A DNA stretch of 64,000 nt from Cristatella mucedo. Taxonomy: Eukaryota > Bryozoa > Phylactolaemata > Cristatellidae. Of the stretch, positions 51,723 to 63,750 are shown piece after piece. The stretch's first letter is position 1. Each line of letters begins with the position of its first letter. The notes beneath the pieces were generated by a model that was given only the letters and a program-made list of their open reading frames with translations, searched no databases and had not been told where the DNA came from. The stretch covers positions 124,001-188,000 of the forward strand of contig WPIO01000001.1 of NCBI GenBank assembly GCA_009760855.2, read 5' to 3'. The position numbers were made by a program, and so were the translations under genes.

Positions 51723-53290
51723 AGCACAATGACCTGAACCTAAGCTCAGTGCCATGAAGGTGGGCACTAACAGAGTGGCTTATCATCTGCAAACAGTCGT
51801 GCATCACTTACACAGGGCTGCTTGCAAGAACAGAAATAGCAACGAACTGTGGGCCTATTGGATATAGTGTATTCGTTTGGCCGTATTTGGTATGTTTGGT
51901 ATTCCCTTGTTAGGCACGATCGTGAGCTCCTCAGCTCTCATTCGAAATATTAAGGCTCTTATCCTAGCTCTTTTAATAGATTCATATAGCTGCTTAATGC
52001 ATATCCAGTTGCTAGGCAATCCGACATGTCGTCACGCATCGAGCGGATCAGCCGCCGATGGCTACCCGCATTGGCTACCTGCAATTTCCACGAATTCACC
52101 AGACTGAATTTTTTTCAACAACTCCAGAATCCCCTGTTCCTATCGTGGTGTCGGGGCTAACTGAAGAGGATGTGGAATCCACTGCCCATCAGCGACTGGC
52201 CTCATTTTCAAGTTACACTAGCGGCACCGTCGCTCCAGATTGAATGAGCTGCACGACGGGAGAAGTAGAGGTAAGATTGATGGTGGAGAGGTAGAGGTAA
52301 GATTCGAAAACATGGCTGCTATGGGGGTCGTAGAGGCGACCCAACTTAAGGAGATACCGAATTACATGACCGCGGAAGAGCGGGGAGAGCACGTTGTCTG
52401 ATGTCTGTCTGCGTTCGTCGAAAACCAACCGCACTGTCTAGCCAGCACTTCATCATTCAACCAGCACTTCATTATTCAGGTTGCTACCACGCGACGCAGA
52501 CAAGATTGCGCCTCCGTGCTAATATGTACATTTGAACGTGACCTCCGGCTAGTTTAAGATAAGAATAGCCCCGACCATTACTAGCCTAGACGCCTGCGTC
52601 GGCTGTCATCCAGAGAGCGATCACTAAACCGCCGCTACTGAAGACAGTAAGTAAACCGATCTATAAGATGGGGCTTGCTTAAGCATCTTCTGTTGATCAA
52701 TATCAAGGATTTATTCTTAGAGCCCAAGTTCTATTTAATTTGAGCTGCCACCCTCTTGAATCCGGAAAAGTAGAACCAACTACATGCCGTCCAATAGATA
52801 AGTGACCTGAAAGCTGTGGAAAGCTTATCTGCTTATAAGCTCATCTTAGCTGTGGAAAGCAATCACGTAATCGCAACTGTATTTGGTGGGAAGCGGCTCA
52901 TATTCATGCACGCCATGACGGACGTCACAGAAACGGCTACACTTTTATTGGCGAGCTTTGGTGTTAGTTAGTCAGAACAAGTCCCGCAACAAGCGGTCGT
53001 TTCATTATTTGGTGCACTCAATTGAAACCTTATATTGGTCGGGACTGTGTGCGGTTAGTATATACCGAAAGCTTTTTAATTATTTGTGGCTCTTGTCACC
53101 ACCTGCAATGATTTACGGCGATGATGTCTTCAACCGGCTGCTTCTCATCGACACAGGAAGTGAACTCTTTTGAGTTTTCGTGTGCTTCATGCGCTTATCT
53201 GTTCGCGATCGATTCAGTACGCGTGACTAACCAGAGGTCATACAAATCAGGTGCACTATAAATTCGCTCTTGCCATAGAATATAACAAGT
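51723..53290. other. no gene recognised; minor duplications
   Basis: Small direct duplications at about 52265-52305 (GTAGAGGTAAGATT) and 52440-52478 (CCAGCACTTCAT-ATTCA). No coding region supported. Confidence 0.45.
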
Positions 53291-53624
53291 TTTATCGACA
53301 CGATCCTCGAAAGCACTCAACAAGACAAACTAATATATAATATATAACAATATATATAATATATATATATAATATTATAATATTGTTGTAATATAAAATA
53401 ATATAATATTATATATAATATATATACTATTATAATATTATTGTAATATAAAATAATATATTATATATATATAATATATATATATATATAATATTATAAT
53501 ATTATTGTAATATAAAATAATATAATATTATATATATATATATATATAATATATATATATATATAATATATAATAATAATAAATCTTATCGACACGATCC
53601 TCGAAAGCACTCAACAAGACAAAC
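53291..53624. repeat. AT-rich array bracketed by a 40-bp direct repeat
   Basis: 53291-53330 and 53585-53624 are the same 40 bases (TTATCGACACGATCCTCGAA AGCACTCAACAAGACAAAC) with one mismatch. Between them lies 254 bases of almost pure A/T with three internal units containing GTAATATAAAATAATATA (near 53388, 53443 and 53507). Confidence 0.95.
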
Positions 53625-54544
53625 ACACGAACCTTCTAGAGCTCTTCTCTAGCGAAAGCTAAAGTCTCGGCGTCGGTTAAGGCGCACGGCTGCCTCCTCT
53701 GCAAAGCCCGACCGTCGCTTCACCGGGGCCGACTTTCCGAAAACGATGCTCGCTGTTATCCCGTCGCGGCAGACAATAACACAGAAAGGGCTGTTTCACA
53801 AACAGAAAACGATCACCCTTTCCGTAACCGGAGGCCAGAAAAGCCTAACTTGATCGCAGCTCTTAATCCCTAGAAGCAGGGAGCAGGCACGAGCACGAGT
53901 TGTTAAATATTTGGCTTGGACAGAAGGAAAGAAGCGCTCACAAAACAAGTGTGTGGGGACATCGTGCAATGCTCGTAAGGAATTAGCGCCATTACTTGCC
54001 AGCCGATAAGCAACCTCGTAGCACCCCTCGCGTGCCAAATGGAGTGCTAAGACAAGAGATTCACAGGTCAGACGACATCGGTCAGCCGTTGCTTCGGAGA
54101 GCAGGCTGACTCTGCACGCAAAGAAGATGCCAGCATTGTTTGCTGAGAATTTCCTGCCCGAGTAAAGCTGTCTAAGCGATACCAATACAACTGCTTCACC
54201 CGCTTGCTCAATGCTTAAGGATGGAGGTTAGCATCCAAGAGCAGAGGTGCTTTTCTGCCTAGCGATTCCTTTTCGCTCCAAAGTTAAGCCAGCTTGATGA
54301 CACGCTACGTATTACTTACTGCCAGGCCGATACCTGACCGCTACTGGTACATTAATTGCGTGAAATAACAACAATTATAACCAGACATTTTACAGTTATC
54401 TGAAAAATCGTATTGCTTTCTAGGACCTTTGAATACGCTTCAAAGGAAGCGTGCCAGTTGGTTTTGTCATAAATTCACGATGTCAGCAAGCACGAGCACG
54501 CAGAGGGCAATTCACACGGAATCAGCAAATGCTTTGAGGATCCG
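53625..54544. other. no gene recognised; one minus-strand frame of 129 codons
   Basis: The minus frame 53796-54185 starts MVSLRQLYSGRKFSANNAGI and has mixed composition, but no signals or family support it. 53668-53745 has a tRNA A-box-like GTCGGTTAAGGCGCACGGC without a clear B box. Confidence 0.35.
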
Positions 54545-54975
54545 GTGAGTTAGCAGCTTCTTGTTAAATTTCGTCAAGTCAGTGGATGCCGTGACTTTCG
54601 AAAGGATTGAGTTTCAGGCTTAGGGATCGTGAGAACTAACGGTGCGATCTCTATAAGATTTGAGGTTGCTTAGCGGTGCAGCTAAGTAAGTTTAGTCAGA
54701 CGAGCTGGTGGCACGATGTCCAGGCTCACTGGGAAGTAGTTCGGATAGGTGGGCTGGTTCGAGAGAATTTCGAGACCTAAAAGTTAGGGACAAATGCATG
54801 AAGTTGATACGCTCCTTGATGTCGAGAGAAAGTAAAGGTGATGAAAAGTGGTATAACTTGGCGACAAGCAAACACACTCCAGACAAGCCTACTGCACAGG
54901 TTTGCACCACCAACTGTAAGCCCCTTTATGCAGACCAGAAGATTTGTGAGCAGTGAGTTAGAAAAGTCGAGACAT
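54545..54975 (-). mobile_element. diverged L2-like fragment
   Basis: The + strand order CAAGTCAGTGGATGCCGTGA, GCACGATGTCCAGGCTCACT, AGACCTAAAAGTTAGGGACA and GCAGTGAGTTAGAAAAGTCG parallels the 47408 copy. The coding frame on minus is broken (SLDIKERINFMHLSLTFRSR is still legible). Confidence 0.85.
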
Positions 54976-55389
54976 GTGTAGCGCCTTGCTGACATTGGCT
55001 TAATTTTAGTGCCAACAAGAGCTATTCGGCGGCGGGCAAGAACTCCTTTGTCCTAGAGCAGTGAGCCAGAGAGGAGCGCCAGCCAGTGCGGTTAGAGAGC
55101 AAGCGCTTAAGAGCGAGCCAGGAAGCTCTGAGACGAGCGGTGACGATTCGGCCTTTAGAGTTGGTCCGATACCCGCTGGAGCTGCTGATTGATGTTGGCT
55201 GGCCAGTCAACCTCGGCCATAACTCTGTCCAAAAAGAATCGTCTGGAACCCATTCGGCATTCAAGCTGGACAGAAGTGCCCTTCCAGCGGCCTAGTGACG
55301 ATATTAATTCCTTACCGTAATGGGCCACGGTGGCGGGCCCAATACCACTAAGCTCTTGCCCCATTGTCTCAGCTAGGTATTTTAGAGTC

Positions 55390-56226
55390 GAGCGACGCTC
55401 GCTCTTGGTCGTTTGTTCGGCTTCTTTCTCTCCGGCTTCGCTTCGACGCCGTCGGACTCGTCTGAAAGCGAGGGAGGAGAGCGGGCTGCTCGCCGGCGAT
55501 TGACGGGACAGGACTAGCCAGAGCTAGGAGGATTCGGTGGACTCCACCGAATACGATTGTATCGTGCCTGAGCTAGCAGTTTGTGTTTCTTTTGTGTTTT
55601 GTGTCTAGCGCTCGCACGCGGTCTCGGCATAAGGATTTGCCTGTGCGAGCTAAATGTAGTTGGTGTGGTGTGAGATTTTCCGTTGGTTCGGGCTCCTTTG
55701 TCTATTTGGGCCGTTCCCCCTAGAGACGTAGGGAGCCTAAGTGTGGAGGCGTGTTTCGTCCGCAAGAATGCTTGAGGTGGCGCATATGAAGTATTCCAGC
55801 CGTTAAGGTGGACGTGTAGTCCTAGTTCTCCAGTCAGGGTCTAGGCTCTGGTTCGGGCTCCTCGTCTCATTCGGGTCGTTCCCCACAATAGACGTAGGTA
55901 GCTTAAGTGCGGGGGACGTATTCCCTCCGCAAGACTGCGTGTGCTGTTGAGAGCGTGTGAGGAGTGTGGAGATAAAACTGAGCTAGATGCGCGCAACGAC
56001 TTTGTGCGCTTGCGAATAAAGCTCAGTAAAATCCCTAATTTGTGTCTCGCTTTCCAATTCACGCCGCGGACTCACGACCCCCTTTAGTAACGATGAGTAG
56101 GTCAGCCAGAAACGCTCGCTTCGTGGCGGTCTGCTTATTGCGGGTAGACGCGCACTGAACGGCATCAAATTACGCCGCAAGGTAAGCGGCAGGTTAAGCC
56201 TACTCCGCCGAGCCTTCGGCGTTACA
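55390..56226 (+). mobile_element. LTR-like block (solo LTR candidate)
   Basis: Features that fit an LTR on the + strand: a region with a direct duplication (about 55685-55783 and 55850-55955, offset about 165), a TATA-like GAGATAAAAC near 55970, an exact AATAAA at 56015-56020, and a right end GGCGTTACA at 56218-56226. A TGTAGCGCC at 54977 would be its inverted partner with CATG flanking both ends, but that start overlaps L2 sequence, so the left border is unsettled. No second copy or internal retroelement gene is visible. Confidence 0.4.
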
Positions 56227-56311
56227 CATGTAACACACACGCACTAACCTACCTGGCTGTATTTTCCCTGTCTATGCAAATTTGAATGTTGCTTAGCTAA
56301 AAGTTGTAGTT

Positions 56312-56872
56312 AAGCAACGCATCGACTTCAAGGTTTTGTCGCTCACTTTTAGGTCCTTTCTTTCATTGGCTCCAGCCTACCTACCTGATATACTCCTATA
56401 TCAGCATTGTACCACCCACTTTTCGGAATCTAATCGTTTACCTATACCTCAAATACGAATTCAAGTACGAACCTCGAATCCTTTGGAGACCGTGCCTTTA
56501 GTTCGCATGCTCCCAAAGACAGGAACCCACTCCCGACTTGCTTCACATCCCCTGACTTGACTACATTGAAAAGAAAGCTAAAGAGACATCACCGCGGCAT
56601 CTACCAATCCTCATCTCGCGGCATTTAGTGGGTCCACGCGATTCGTCCTTTGTGTCCTTATGCATGCTGACACTGTGCATGCTGCCACTAACCATATTCG
56701 CACGATGACCCTGTGCATGTCACAGCTAACCATGTTACGCTCGTTGTCATTGAGCATGCTACTACTAACCATTCCATTGCACTTCCTTTGCAGCAAATGT
56801 AAAGTGCCTAGAAAGAGATACGGTTCTCTGAGGGCGCTATAACAAATGTAGTATTATTATTAATATTATTAC
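56312..56872 (+). mobile_element. L2-like retrotransposon 3' fragment
   Basis: KQRIDFKVLSLTFRSFLSLA and PAYLPDILLYQ open the fragment, followed by the usual 3' UTR (TTTGCAGCAAATGTAAAGTG) and an ATT-rich tail. Frameshifts are present. Confidence 0.92.
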
Positions 56873-58617
56873 TTATCATAGGATAGCATTCAGTATTAGT
56901 ACCGATATACTTGGAGTAAATCATTACATCTTGATGCAAGTAGCCATTTATAATGAAGGGAAATATGGCCTTGTTGACAACGCTGTGGCCAGTTCATGGT
57001 CCGGTGAAATTTACCGCAGGTATGCACGCTTCTATCTTAGACTACGGAATTATGGAGAGATAAGTCGCAGCTTGGGTCCAATAACTTCGCTTGAGGCGTT
57101 CAGAGTGAAGTTTTGATTCGGAAGCTGCCGAAGCCGGTTAGGTGTTGAGAGAGCAGCTGAGCAGAGTGCTCTCGCGAGGAAATACACAGTTGCTTCCTTT
57201 ATTTGCTTTTTTAGGAAGGGTGCAGTGGTTAGAGATGCACGGTGTACACGTTCTTCTGCTGTTTTATTTAGGTACTGCACCCAGCGACTAGAGTCAAGCT
57301 CGCTCCCTTTCGCAAGGATGCCATATATCAGCAAATACAACCACCGAGAGCGGCCCAAAAAAAAACAAAAAATGAAGATTCGCCGAGCGAAGTAGGCAGA
57401 GCAGGGTCGACCCGTACCAGATTGTTGTGTGGGCGACTCTTACACTTGATTTTATTAATGCTTTATCAGCCGAACTCCAAGAATGACTATGCCAAAACGC
57501 CTCACATCAAGCACTGGTCGGCTATATAAATAGAAGAGATGTAAGGAATCTAGACAACGGAAAAAGCATTTGCTGCAAAGCCGGCATGGCGGTGCGGCTT
57601 CATCTTCTGAAGCGGTTAGGTAGAAGCTGTCCGTTCGCCACCGTTCGCCAAGTAACAAGATCGGATCACACACAACGTGATGCTGACCACTTCGTAATGA
57701 AAATTGACTACGACTTGTCCTTATTCAATGCAAGGATAAATTCTTCCAGTTTCTCCTGTATCAATCGAACCTTCTCTGCAAACAAATAATAATAGCCAGG
57801 CGATTGTCACACGACTGCAAACAATTAAAATCTCATCAAAATAAGCAGTCACCGTTATGGCCCAAAGGATAAATTACAACACAAAACGTCAGCCCTTGAC
57901 GGAAGGAGTGTTAAGTAGGACTTGCACAGCATACAACTACATTGGCTCCATTAGTATATACCCAGCCACAAAAATCCTCACACTGTGGCTACTTCGGCTG
58001 TACATAGGTTTGGTTAAGAAGAGGGTTATTACGACATAAGATAGGCATAACAGCTATGACACACATTCGAAAGATTTACTGACAGCCAAAAAAGAACACA
58101 CGGTACTACTATGTATGCGTTCAGTGTGATGTTATCCCGTCACGATTTTTTACGACATCTTATCTGGCCAGGTATAGAGGCCACCAGGTTTGGCGTTGTC
58201 TCTTCTGCTGTAGCACATCCCACTGACCCTGAGTTTCACTGAAAGGTTCGTCTACTGGTGTGGGCCAAACACCGTGCCACTTATCGATACCGCTACATAG
58301 CCGCTCATAGTGGGGCACGGGTCGGCCAAGGCCACTTCATCAGCACCAAACAAGAATTGATCAACGCAGTACTTTACTCAAGTTATTGTCGATCAAGTGG
58401 CTGGGTTTCAAAGCTAAATTATTCTGCTTGGGGGTCTTAACACTTGGCAGCAAGACGATAACCCTAAGCGCAATGTCACACCAGTGAAGTAGTGTTTGAT
58501 AATCCTTGCATGGTGCTGATACAGTAGTTCAGTTAGTCAACTTATTTGAGCCCTAGAGAACGACTATGTAGAGATATCGACAGGTGTCATCGATTGATAT
58601 GCTGCCGCTCAGCTACC
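56873..58617. other. no gene recognised
   Basis: 56931-57120 reads a LINE-like C-terminus in style (RRYARFYLRLRNYGEISRSL) but I cannot assign it. A TATATAAATAG motif occurs near 57522. Otherwise featureless. Confidence 0.35.
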
Positions 58618-59012
58618 CCGTACAAACCTCAAATCCTTTGGAGACCGTGCATTTAGTTCGTATGCTCCTAACGCCTGGAACTCTCTCCCGACTTGCGTCA
58701 GAACATTCCCTGACTTGACCACATTTAAAAAGAACTTAAAAAACACCTATTTAGGACAGCATTTAGTGGGTCCGTGTGATTCGTCCTTCATGTGCTTATG
58801 CGTGCTGACACTGTGCATGCTGGCGCTAACCACATTTGCATGCTGACCCTGTGCATGCCACCCCTAACCATGTTATTCATTTTGTTCGTTAATCAAGCAT
58901 GATATTACTCACCAATCAATTGCATTTCCCTTTGCAGCAAATGTAAAGCGCCTAGAGAGAGATTAAGTTCTCTGAGGGCGCTTAATCAAGTGCATTATTA
59001 TTATTATTATAG
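58618..59012 (+). mobile_element. L2-like retrotransposon 3' fragment
   Basis: Opens at PYKPQILWRPCI-type sequence (ACAAACCTCAAATCCTTTGG AGACCG) and runs through the full 3' UTR to the stem GCGCCTAGAGAGAGATTAAG / CTGAGGGCGC and (ATT)n. Very close to the 47408 copy. Confidence 0.93.
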
Positions 59013-59256
59013 CTCTCGGATGAGTCACATCAAATTGTACATGCTGTCACTAACTATACTGGCATGCAGACCATGTGCCTTTCGCCCCAAACCATGTTAT
59101 TCTTGTCGTCTATTGAGCATGCTACCAACCATTCGATCCTGCATCGATAACCATTTGCTGCTAACCATTCGATCATGCTTCCTTTGCAGCAAATGTAAAG
59201 TGCCTAAAAAGAAACCGAGTTTGCCGAGAGCTCGATATCAAATGTACTATTATTAT
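59012..59256 (+). mobile_element. second, diverged L2-like 3' UTR copy in tandem
   Basis: Begins directly after the (ATT)n of the previous copy and repeats the UTR order (GCATGCAGACCATGTGC, ACCATGTTATTC, TTTGCAGCAAATGTAAAGTG, GAGTTTGCCGAGAGCTC, ATTATTATG). Confidence 0.85.
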
Positions 59257-59774
59257 GAAACATATTAATACTATAATTGTAAATATTATAAATACACTAA
59301 GATATAATGATTCTGCTGGCACGTAGTGGCTGGTGACTGTCTACCACACAAATGGATCTTTTTTCAGTGTATTAATTAGAGGGCTACTCCAATCACGAGA
59401 AACCGTGAACAAGAGTGGCAGAGGCTGGCTAACATACCACCCCTCGTAGCAACTAGCCCAGCTAAAACATTGGTCGAGGCCAAAGTCACTTGCTGCTTCC
59501 GACAAGCGACACAACGACGGCAGGAGATGGAGGTCAGTTTGCGATTTGATACATGGCTTAAGATTTCTTTGCCTTGCACTGGCAGCTAGCTAGTGAATAG
59601 GCCCATAAAAGACAAAAGTGATGGCTAACATGAACCAAGAAAGTACAAAACAACCGGTAAGACTTCAGTTCTGTCTGCTTTACCTTCTGCATGCCCTAAA
59701 AACTGTGCCACCCCTTAACTGCTTAATCATCCGCAAAGTGCTGGAACCTCGAATCTGTTGGGATGCAAGATCAC
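59257..59774. other. no gene recognised
   Basis: Short spacer with AT-rich start. A 67-codon minus frame at 59376-59579 has no recognisable content. Confidence 0.45.
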
Positions 59775-59903
59775 CCGCAGCGTAGCCCAGGTGACTTGCT
59801 TGCACTTCACAATCGGGATCCTGGGTTCGAGTCCAACAGTGGGTGTTGTTGACCTCTGAAAGCTCTGCCACAGCATAAATGAGGCTGCTAAATCAGTTAA
59901 CCT
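59775..59903 (+). mobile_element. diverged SINE related to family A
   Basis: GTAGCCCAGGTGACTTGC at the A-box position, GGTTCGAGTCC B box, then AACAGTGGGTGTTG and a 3' end AAATGAGGCTGCTAAATCAG. Head and tail match the family; the middle is shortened. Confidence 0.7.
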
Positions 59904-61129
59904 TTATCGGCAGATCTTTCCTCAGAGTATGGCACCTTGGGCATGGCCCCCATTTGTCCCAAGGCAAATATTTAAAGCCCAACCATGGGCCAGCGAGCTG
60001 CTCCCCACACGAGGCATTTTTTATGAGCCGAATGACCGTACATCTCAGCACCGTGTCACTGCTTTCCCTCAACTGGGGCCTAATATTGCAGCTGCCTTTG
60101 CATGTCTGGTCATTAAACGCTATCCTCACACCGCTACTACACTCGTGCAGCCACTTATTGCATGGGCTGAGAAGAGGATTCGATCGGCACCACATCCTAC
60201 AAAGGCCTCGCTCACATATGCACGGCAAAAAATTGGCCGAGCAGCATCGCTACTCTATAGGGGTAAATATTTACTCAGCTCCTCGGCTAGCTCCACGCGC
60301 TTTCCCGTGATCAGTGCTTCCAGTTTATGCCGATCTTCACCGTACTCCTCTAAAATATCTTTCAGAATCTTCTCAAGTCGACGGGCTACAACACAATACA
60401 CTCGCTGCCAACAGAAAGCATTCTGATTCGATCAAGGGCCAACACGCTAGTTCATCGCCATTATCAAGCTACAGAAATAGCACGGCAAAAAAGAGAGGCT
60501 AGCTAGCTAGCAATCCACAGAGATTACAACAGGTTTAATTTCTAAGGAAGTGCTGGCTACCCATGCCACTATTGACATTATCTTGGCTCGGACGCTACAA
60601 ACCTTCGTTGTTCACCACTTGCTGGCGCAGGGCATTGCTTGTCGCCTGCAGCATGCGCTGGATACGCCAGAACAACAGAACGTCATTACACTCGATCTAC
60701 AAAAAGACCTGCTGGAACTGAGCACCAAAGCACAAAAACCGTGACGAAACAAGAATTCGCAGCATTAAGAAGTCAACAACATAGGATGTATGGCCCCTAA
60801 TGAATACACTGGCCGCAGCCTATGCACTACAGGTATGAACCTAGGGTGACACAATGCAAGGAAGAAGGATCAAGCATATCAAAGACAGTGACATTTCAGT
60901 GGTCGTTTGGCCCATCAAGGCCATTTCAAGAAAGGCAAGCAACGAGGCTGTACGAGTTCTTGGATCTTTTAGACTAGTACCGACAGATCGGTCGCCGGAT
61001 GCCTACCGGACAGCTCAAGTGTACTGTTTACATTCATGGCAGCTTGGTATTTAGCCAATTTTTTTAAAATCTGTTTGCGATGCAGGTCTTCTTGATCTAC
61101 ACCCAGCCTCGACCGACAGCCTCGATACC
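59904..61129 (+). other. unassigned region with a 165-codon open frame
   Basis: The + frame 59929-60426 starts MAPWAWPPFVPRQIFKAQPW and includes AWAEKRIRSAPHPTKASLTY. A second frame at 60550-60744 reads [20 protein letters not shown]. They may be pieces of the 5' part of the retroelement that follows or of another element. I recognise no family, and both could be chance. Confidence 0.25.
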
Positions 61130-63340
61130 CTTAATGATGCAATGATCATATACATTCTGTGTACAGAGTCGTGGAGATTACTTTCAATTTTCAAAAGAAA
61201 TTCAAAAGATGCACTGTGTTCAGCTTGAACGTAGTTTCAAGAAATCTGGGTCTTTTGAAGATCTAGTTAATTCCCAAGACTTCCTCCAAGTCTACACCCG
61301 GAAGCTTAAAAAAGCCAGTACTTTTTTCACTCGATAACTGTTCTTTTTTCACTCGAAAATTAATGTCCTGTCAGTCAGACCCAAAGAAGATTTATAAGAC
61401 GGTGAACAATTTACAGGCTGATGCTGAGATGTCTCACTCCCCAGATATTAACGGCGCAATGGAAAAGTTTTCAACCTTCTTTACTGAAACAATTGTCCCC
61501 ATTCGTGCTTCCATAAAGCCCCCTACGACTACTAAAGTTTTTGCTGAATCGCAATATGTGACCTTCCTTAAAAGATTTTCCTATGCTTCTGCATGCGATG
61601 TGGCTACCTTAATAAGCTCTAGTAAAAAAAAAAGAGCTCATCTCCTGAAGATCCTATACAATCACCTCAGTGGTCTTCACTGGCACACCAGCTTAGCCCA
61701 GCCATAACCGAGATTTTTAATGTTTCTCTGAAAAAAGAGATTGTGCCCCAGTCGTTTAAATCGGCAATCATTAGACCCATACTTAAAAAGCCTGGATTAA
61801 ATACAGAGGTCCTTTCAAACTATTGCCCAGTTTCCCTAGTTCGTTTTTTGTTAAACATTCTTGAAACATTGTTGCTAATCAACTGGTAGTGCACATTGAA
61901 AAGAATGAAATGTCAGAACAATTTCGATCTGGGTTCAAAGGGCAGTCCTCCACCGAAACTGCTCTCCTTCGTGTTACCGATGACATCCTAAGCAGCAACG
62001 ATGACGGGAAGGTCACTGCCCTAGCACTGTTAGATCTATCAGCTGCTTTCGACACCATCGATCACGATGTCCTACTTGAACGATTGAGAGCAACGATCGG
62101 TCTGGCACACGAGGCACTGGTGTGGTTTAAATCGTACTTGTCTGATCGGGTTCAATCCGTGTGTTGTGGGGGTCAGGTCTCATCCACCAGAGCAGTCACC
62201 TGTGTAGTCCACCAAGGGTCCGTCCTTGGTCCCTTGCTGTTCTCCATTTATAATCAACCTCTGGGAAAAGTGATTAAGGCCCATGGAATATAATTTAGCT
62301 TCTTTTTTTCTGACGATACTCAGCAGTATTTGTCATTCAAACCGTAGGAATCTGCTGCAGCAACTGAGAAACTGACTGCTTGCCTTGCCGACAATCGATC
62401 CTGGATGTCCGAAAATTTCTTGAAAATAAACGATAAAACTGAACTGCTGCTTATAGGACATCCTAAGCGTGTGGCTGGATTAATAGGCTTTGCTCTTCTA
62501 ATAGGGGGTGATGTTGTGCGACCATCACCACGTGCTCGAAATTTAAATGTCGTTTTCGACAGCTGCCTACATTTTAAGAGCTTCATTCAGAAGACTGCTT
62601 CTACAGCTAGCCATCACATCCTATCCCTATCTACGATTAATAACTGTCTTCCACAATGGCTTGCAAAAAAATTAACTGACTCCTTAGTTCTGTCTTGGCT
62701 TGATTATTGTAATTCCCTATTGGCTGGGTAACCAAAACAGCCACTATGCCACTGCAGCTGGCAATGAATGGTTCAAGGCTAACTTGCAAATCCCAGAGGT
62801 TTGACCGTGTGTCTCCTTTCCTAAAAGAGCTAGTATGGCTGCCGGCTAAAGGATACATAGCAAAGTTCTTACTCTGACCCACAAGGCTTGCCACGGCTTG
62901 GCACCTCCACACTAGCTGAACTGCTGCACCAGTTTCAGCCTCCTCGTGCTTTCAGGTTCTGTGTGGATAATAAATTAGCTGTTTCATTCCTCCACCTAAA
63001 GACTGTCGGTGACAGAAGCTTTAGCTCTGCAGGTCCTAGACTGTAGAACTCGCTTCCACGATTCATACGCAACGAGAACTACTCTCCTGCTGCTGACTAT
63101 GGCACATCCTTTTCTGCCGTCCTGAGCTACTACTTCAAGTTACTCACTACCTCAACTGCTCTCCTGACTCTGCCATGCTTCCCACTTTACCTTTGTTGTG
63201 CGAGATGAAGTCTGTTGACTACCGAATGCGTGCCAAGAGCCACTTGTGCTGTGAGCAAGCTACATAAAACTCTCTTGGGTAACACCCCACAGAGTCTCTG
63301 TATGGCTTTGTGAAGTTACAGATGGAGATAGATTACGATA
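61130..63340 (+). mobile_element. L2/CR1-like non-LTR retrotransposon (element T), degenerate reverse transcriptase
   Basis: Pre-RT linker LERSFKKSGSFEDLVNSQDF, then KSAIIRPILKKPGLNTEVLS (RT motif 1 style), then after a frameshift FRSGFKGQSSTETALLRVTD, TALALLDLSAAFDTIDHDVL and GSVLGPLLFSIYNQPLGKVI. The catalytic YADD box reads FSDDTQQYLSF, after an in-frame TAA and before a TAG. C-terminal RT follows to 62731 and the last ORF part plus UTR to about 63340. No endonuclease domain is recognisable upstream. A related 3' end lies at 40950-41615. Confidence 0.93.
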
Positions 63341-63644
63341 GATATACAGATCGCCTGAATACAAATACAGATCGCCTAATTTGTCAAGTCAATGAAGCTA
63401 CGTCTGGCGGCTCGGACCGACACCTCAGTATAACATACATGGCAAACTCGGGCGACACAAAATTTGATTATGACAATGGAATTTGGCCCAGCAAAAGCAC
63501 AGCGATCATTAGACAGCAAGCTCCAGGCACTCACACCGCTGTCAGTGTATCCTTTCTGGTAGTAGTAGAAGGCCTTTCTGCACACTGAAGCTGTGGCTAG
63601 AGCGTCATCGAGGAATTTTTTCCGGTAAACATCATGCCACGTGT

Positions 63645-63750
63645 CTCGTATCTATAAAAACCGAAAATTAATCTATGCAGGTGAATGTGGCTCGTGCCTC
63701 GTATCTATAAAAACCGAAAATTAATCTAAGCAGGTGAATGTGGCTCGTGG
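63645..63750. repeat. 53-bp tandem duplication
   Basis: Two copies (63645-63697 and 63698-63750) of CTCGTATCTATAAAAACCGA AAATTAATCTA-GCAGGTGAA TGTGGCTCGTG, one mismatch in the best part. Confidence 0.95.

Noticed and set aside
53796-54185. 129-codon minus frame as a gene
   Set aside because: No promoter-like, polyadenylation or splice evidence and no recognisable family. Kept only as a note on the region.
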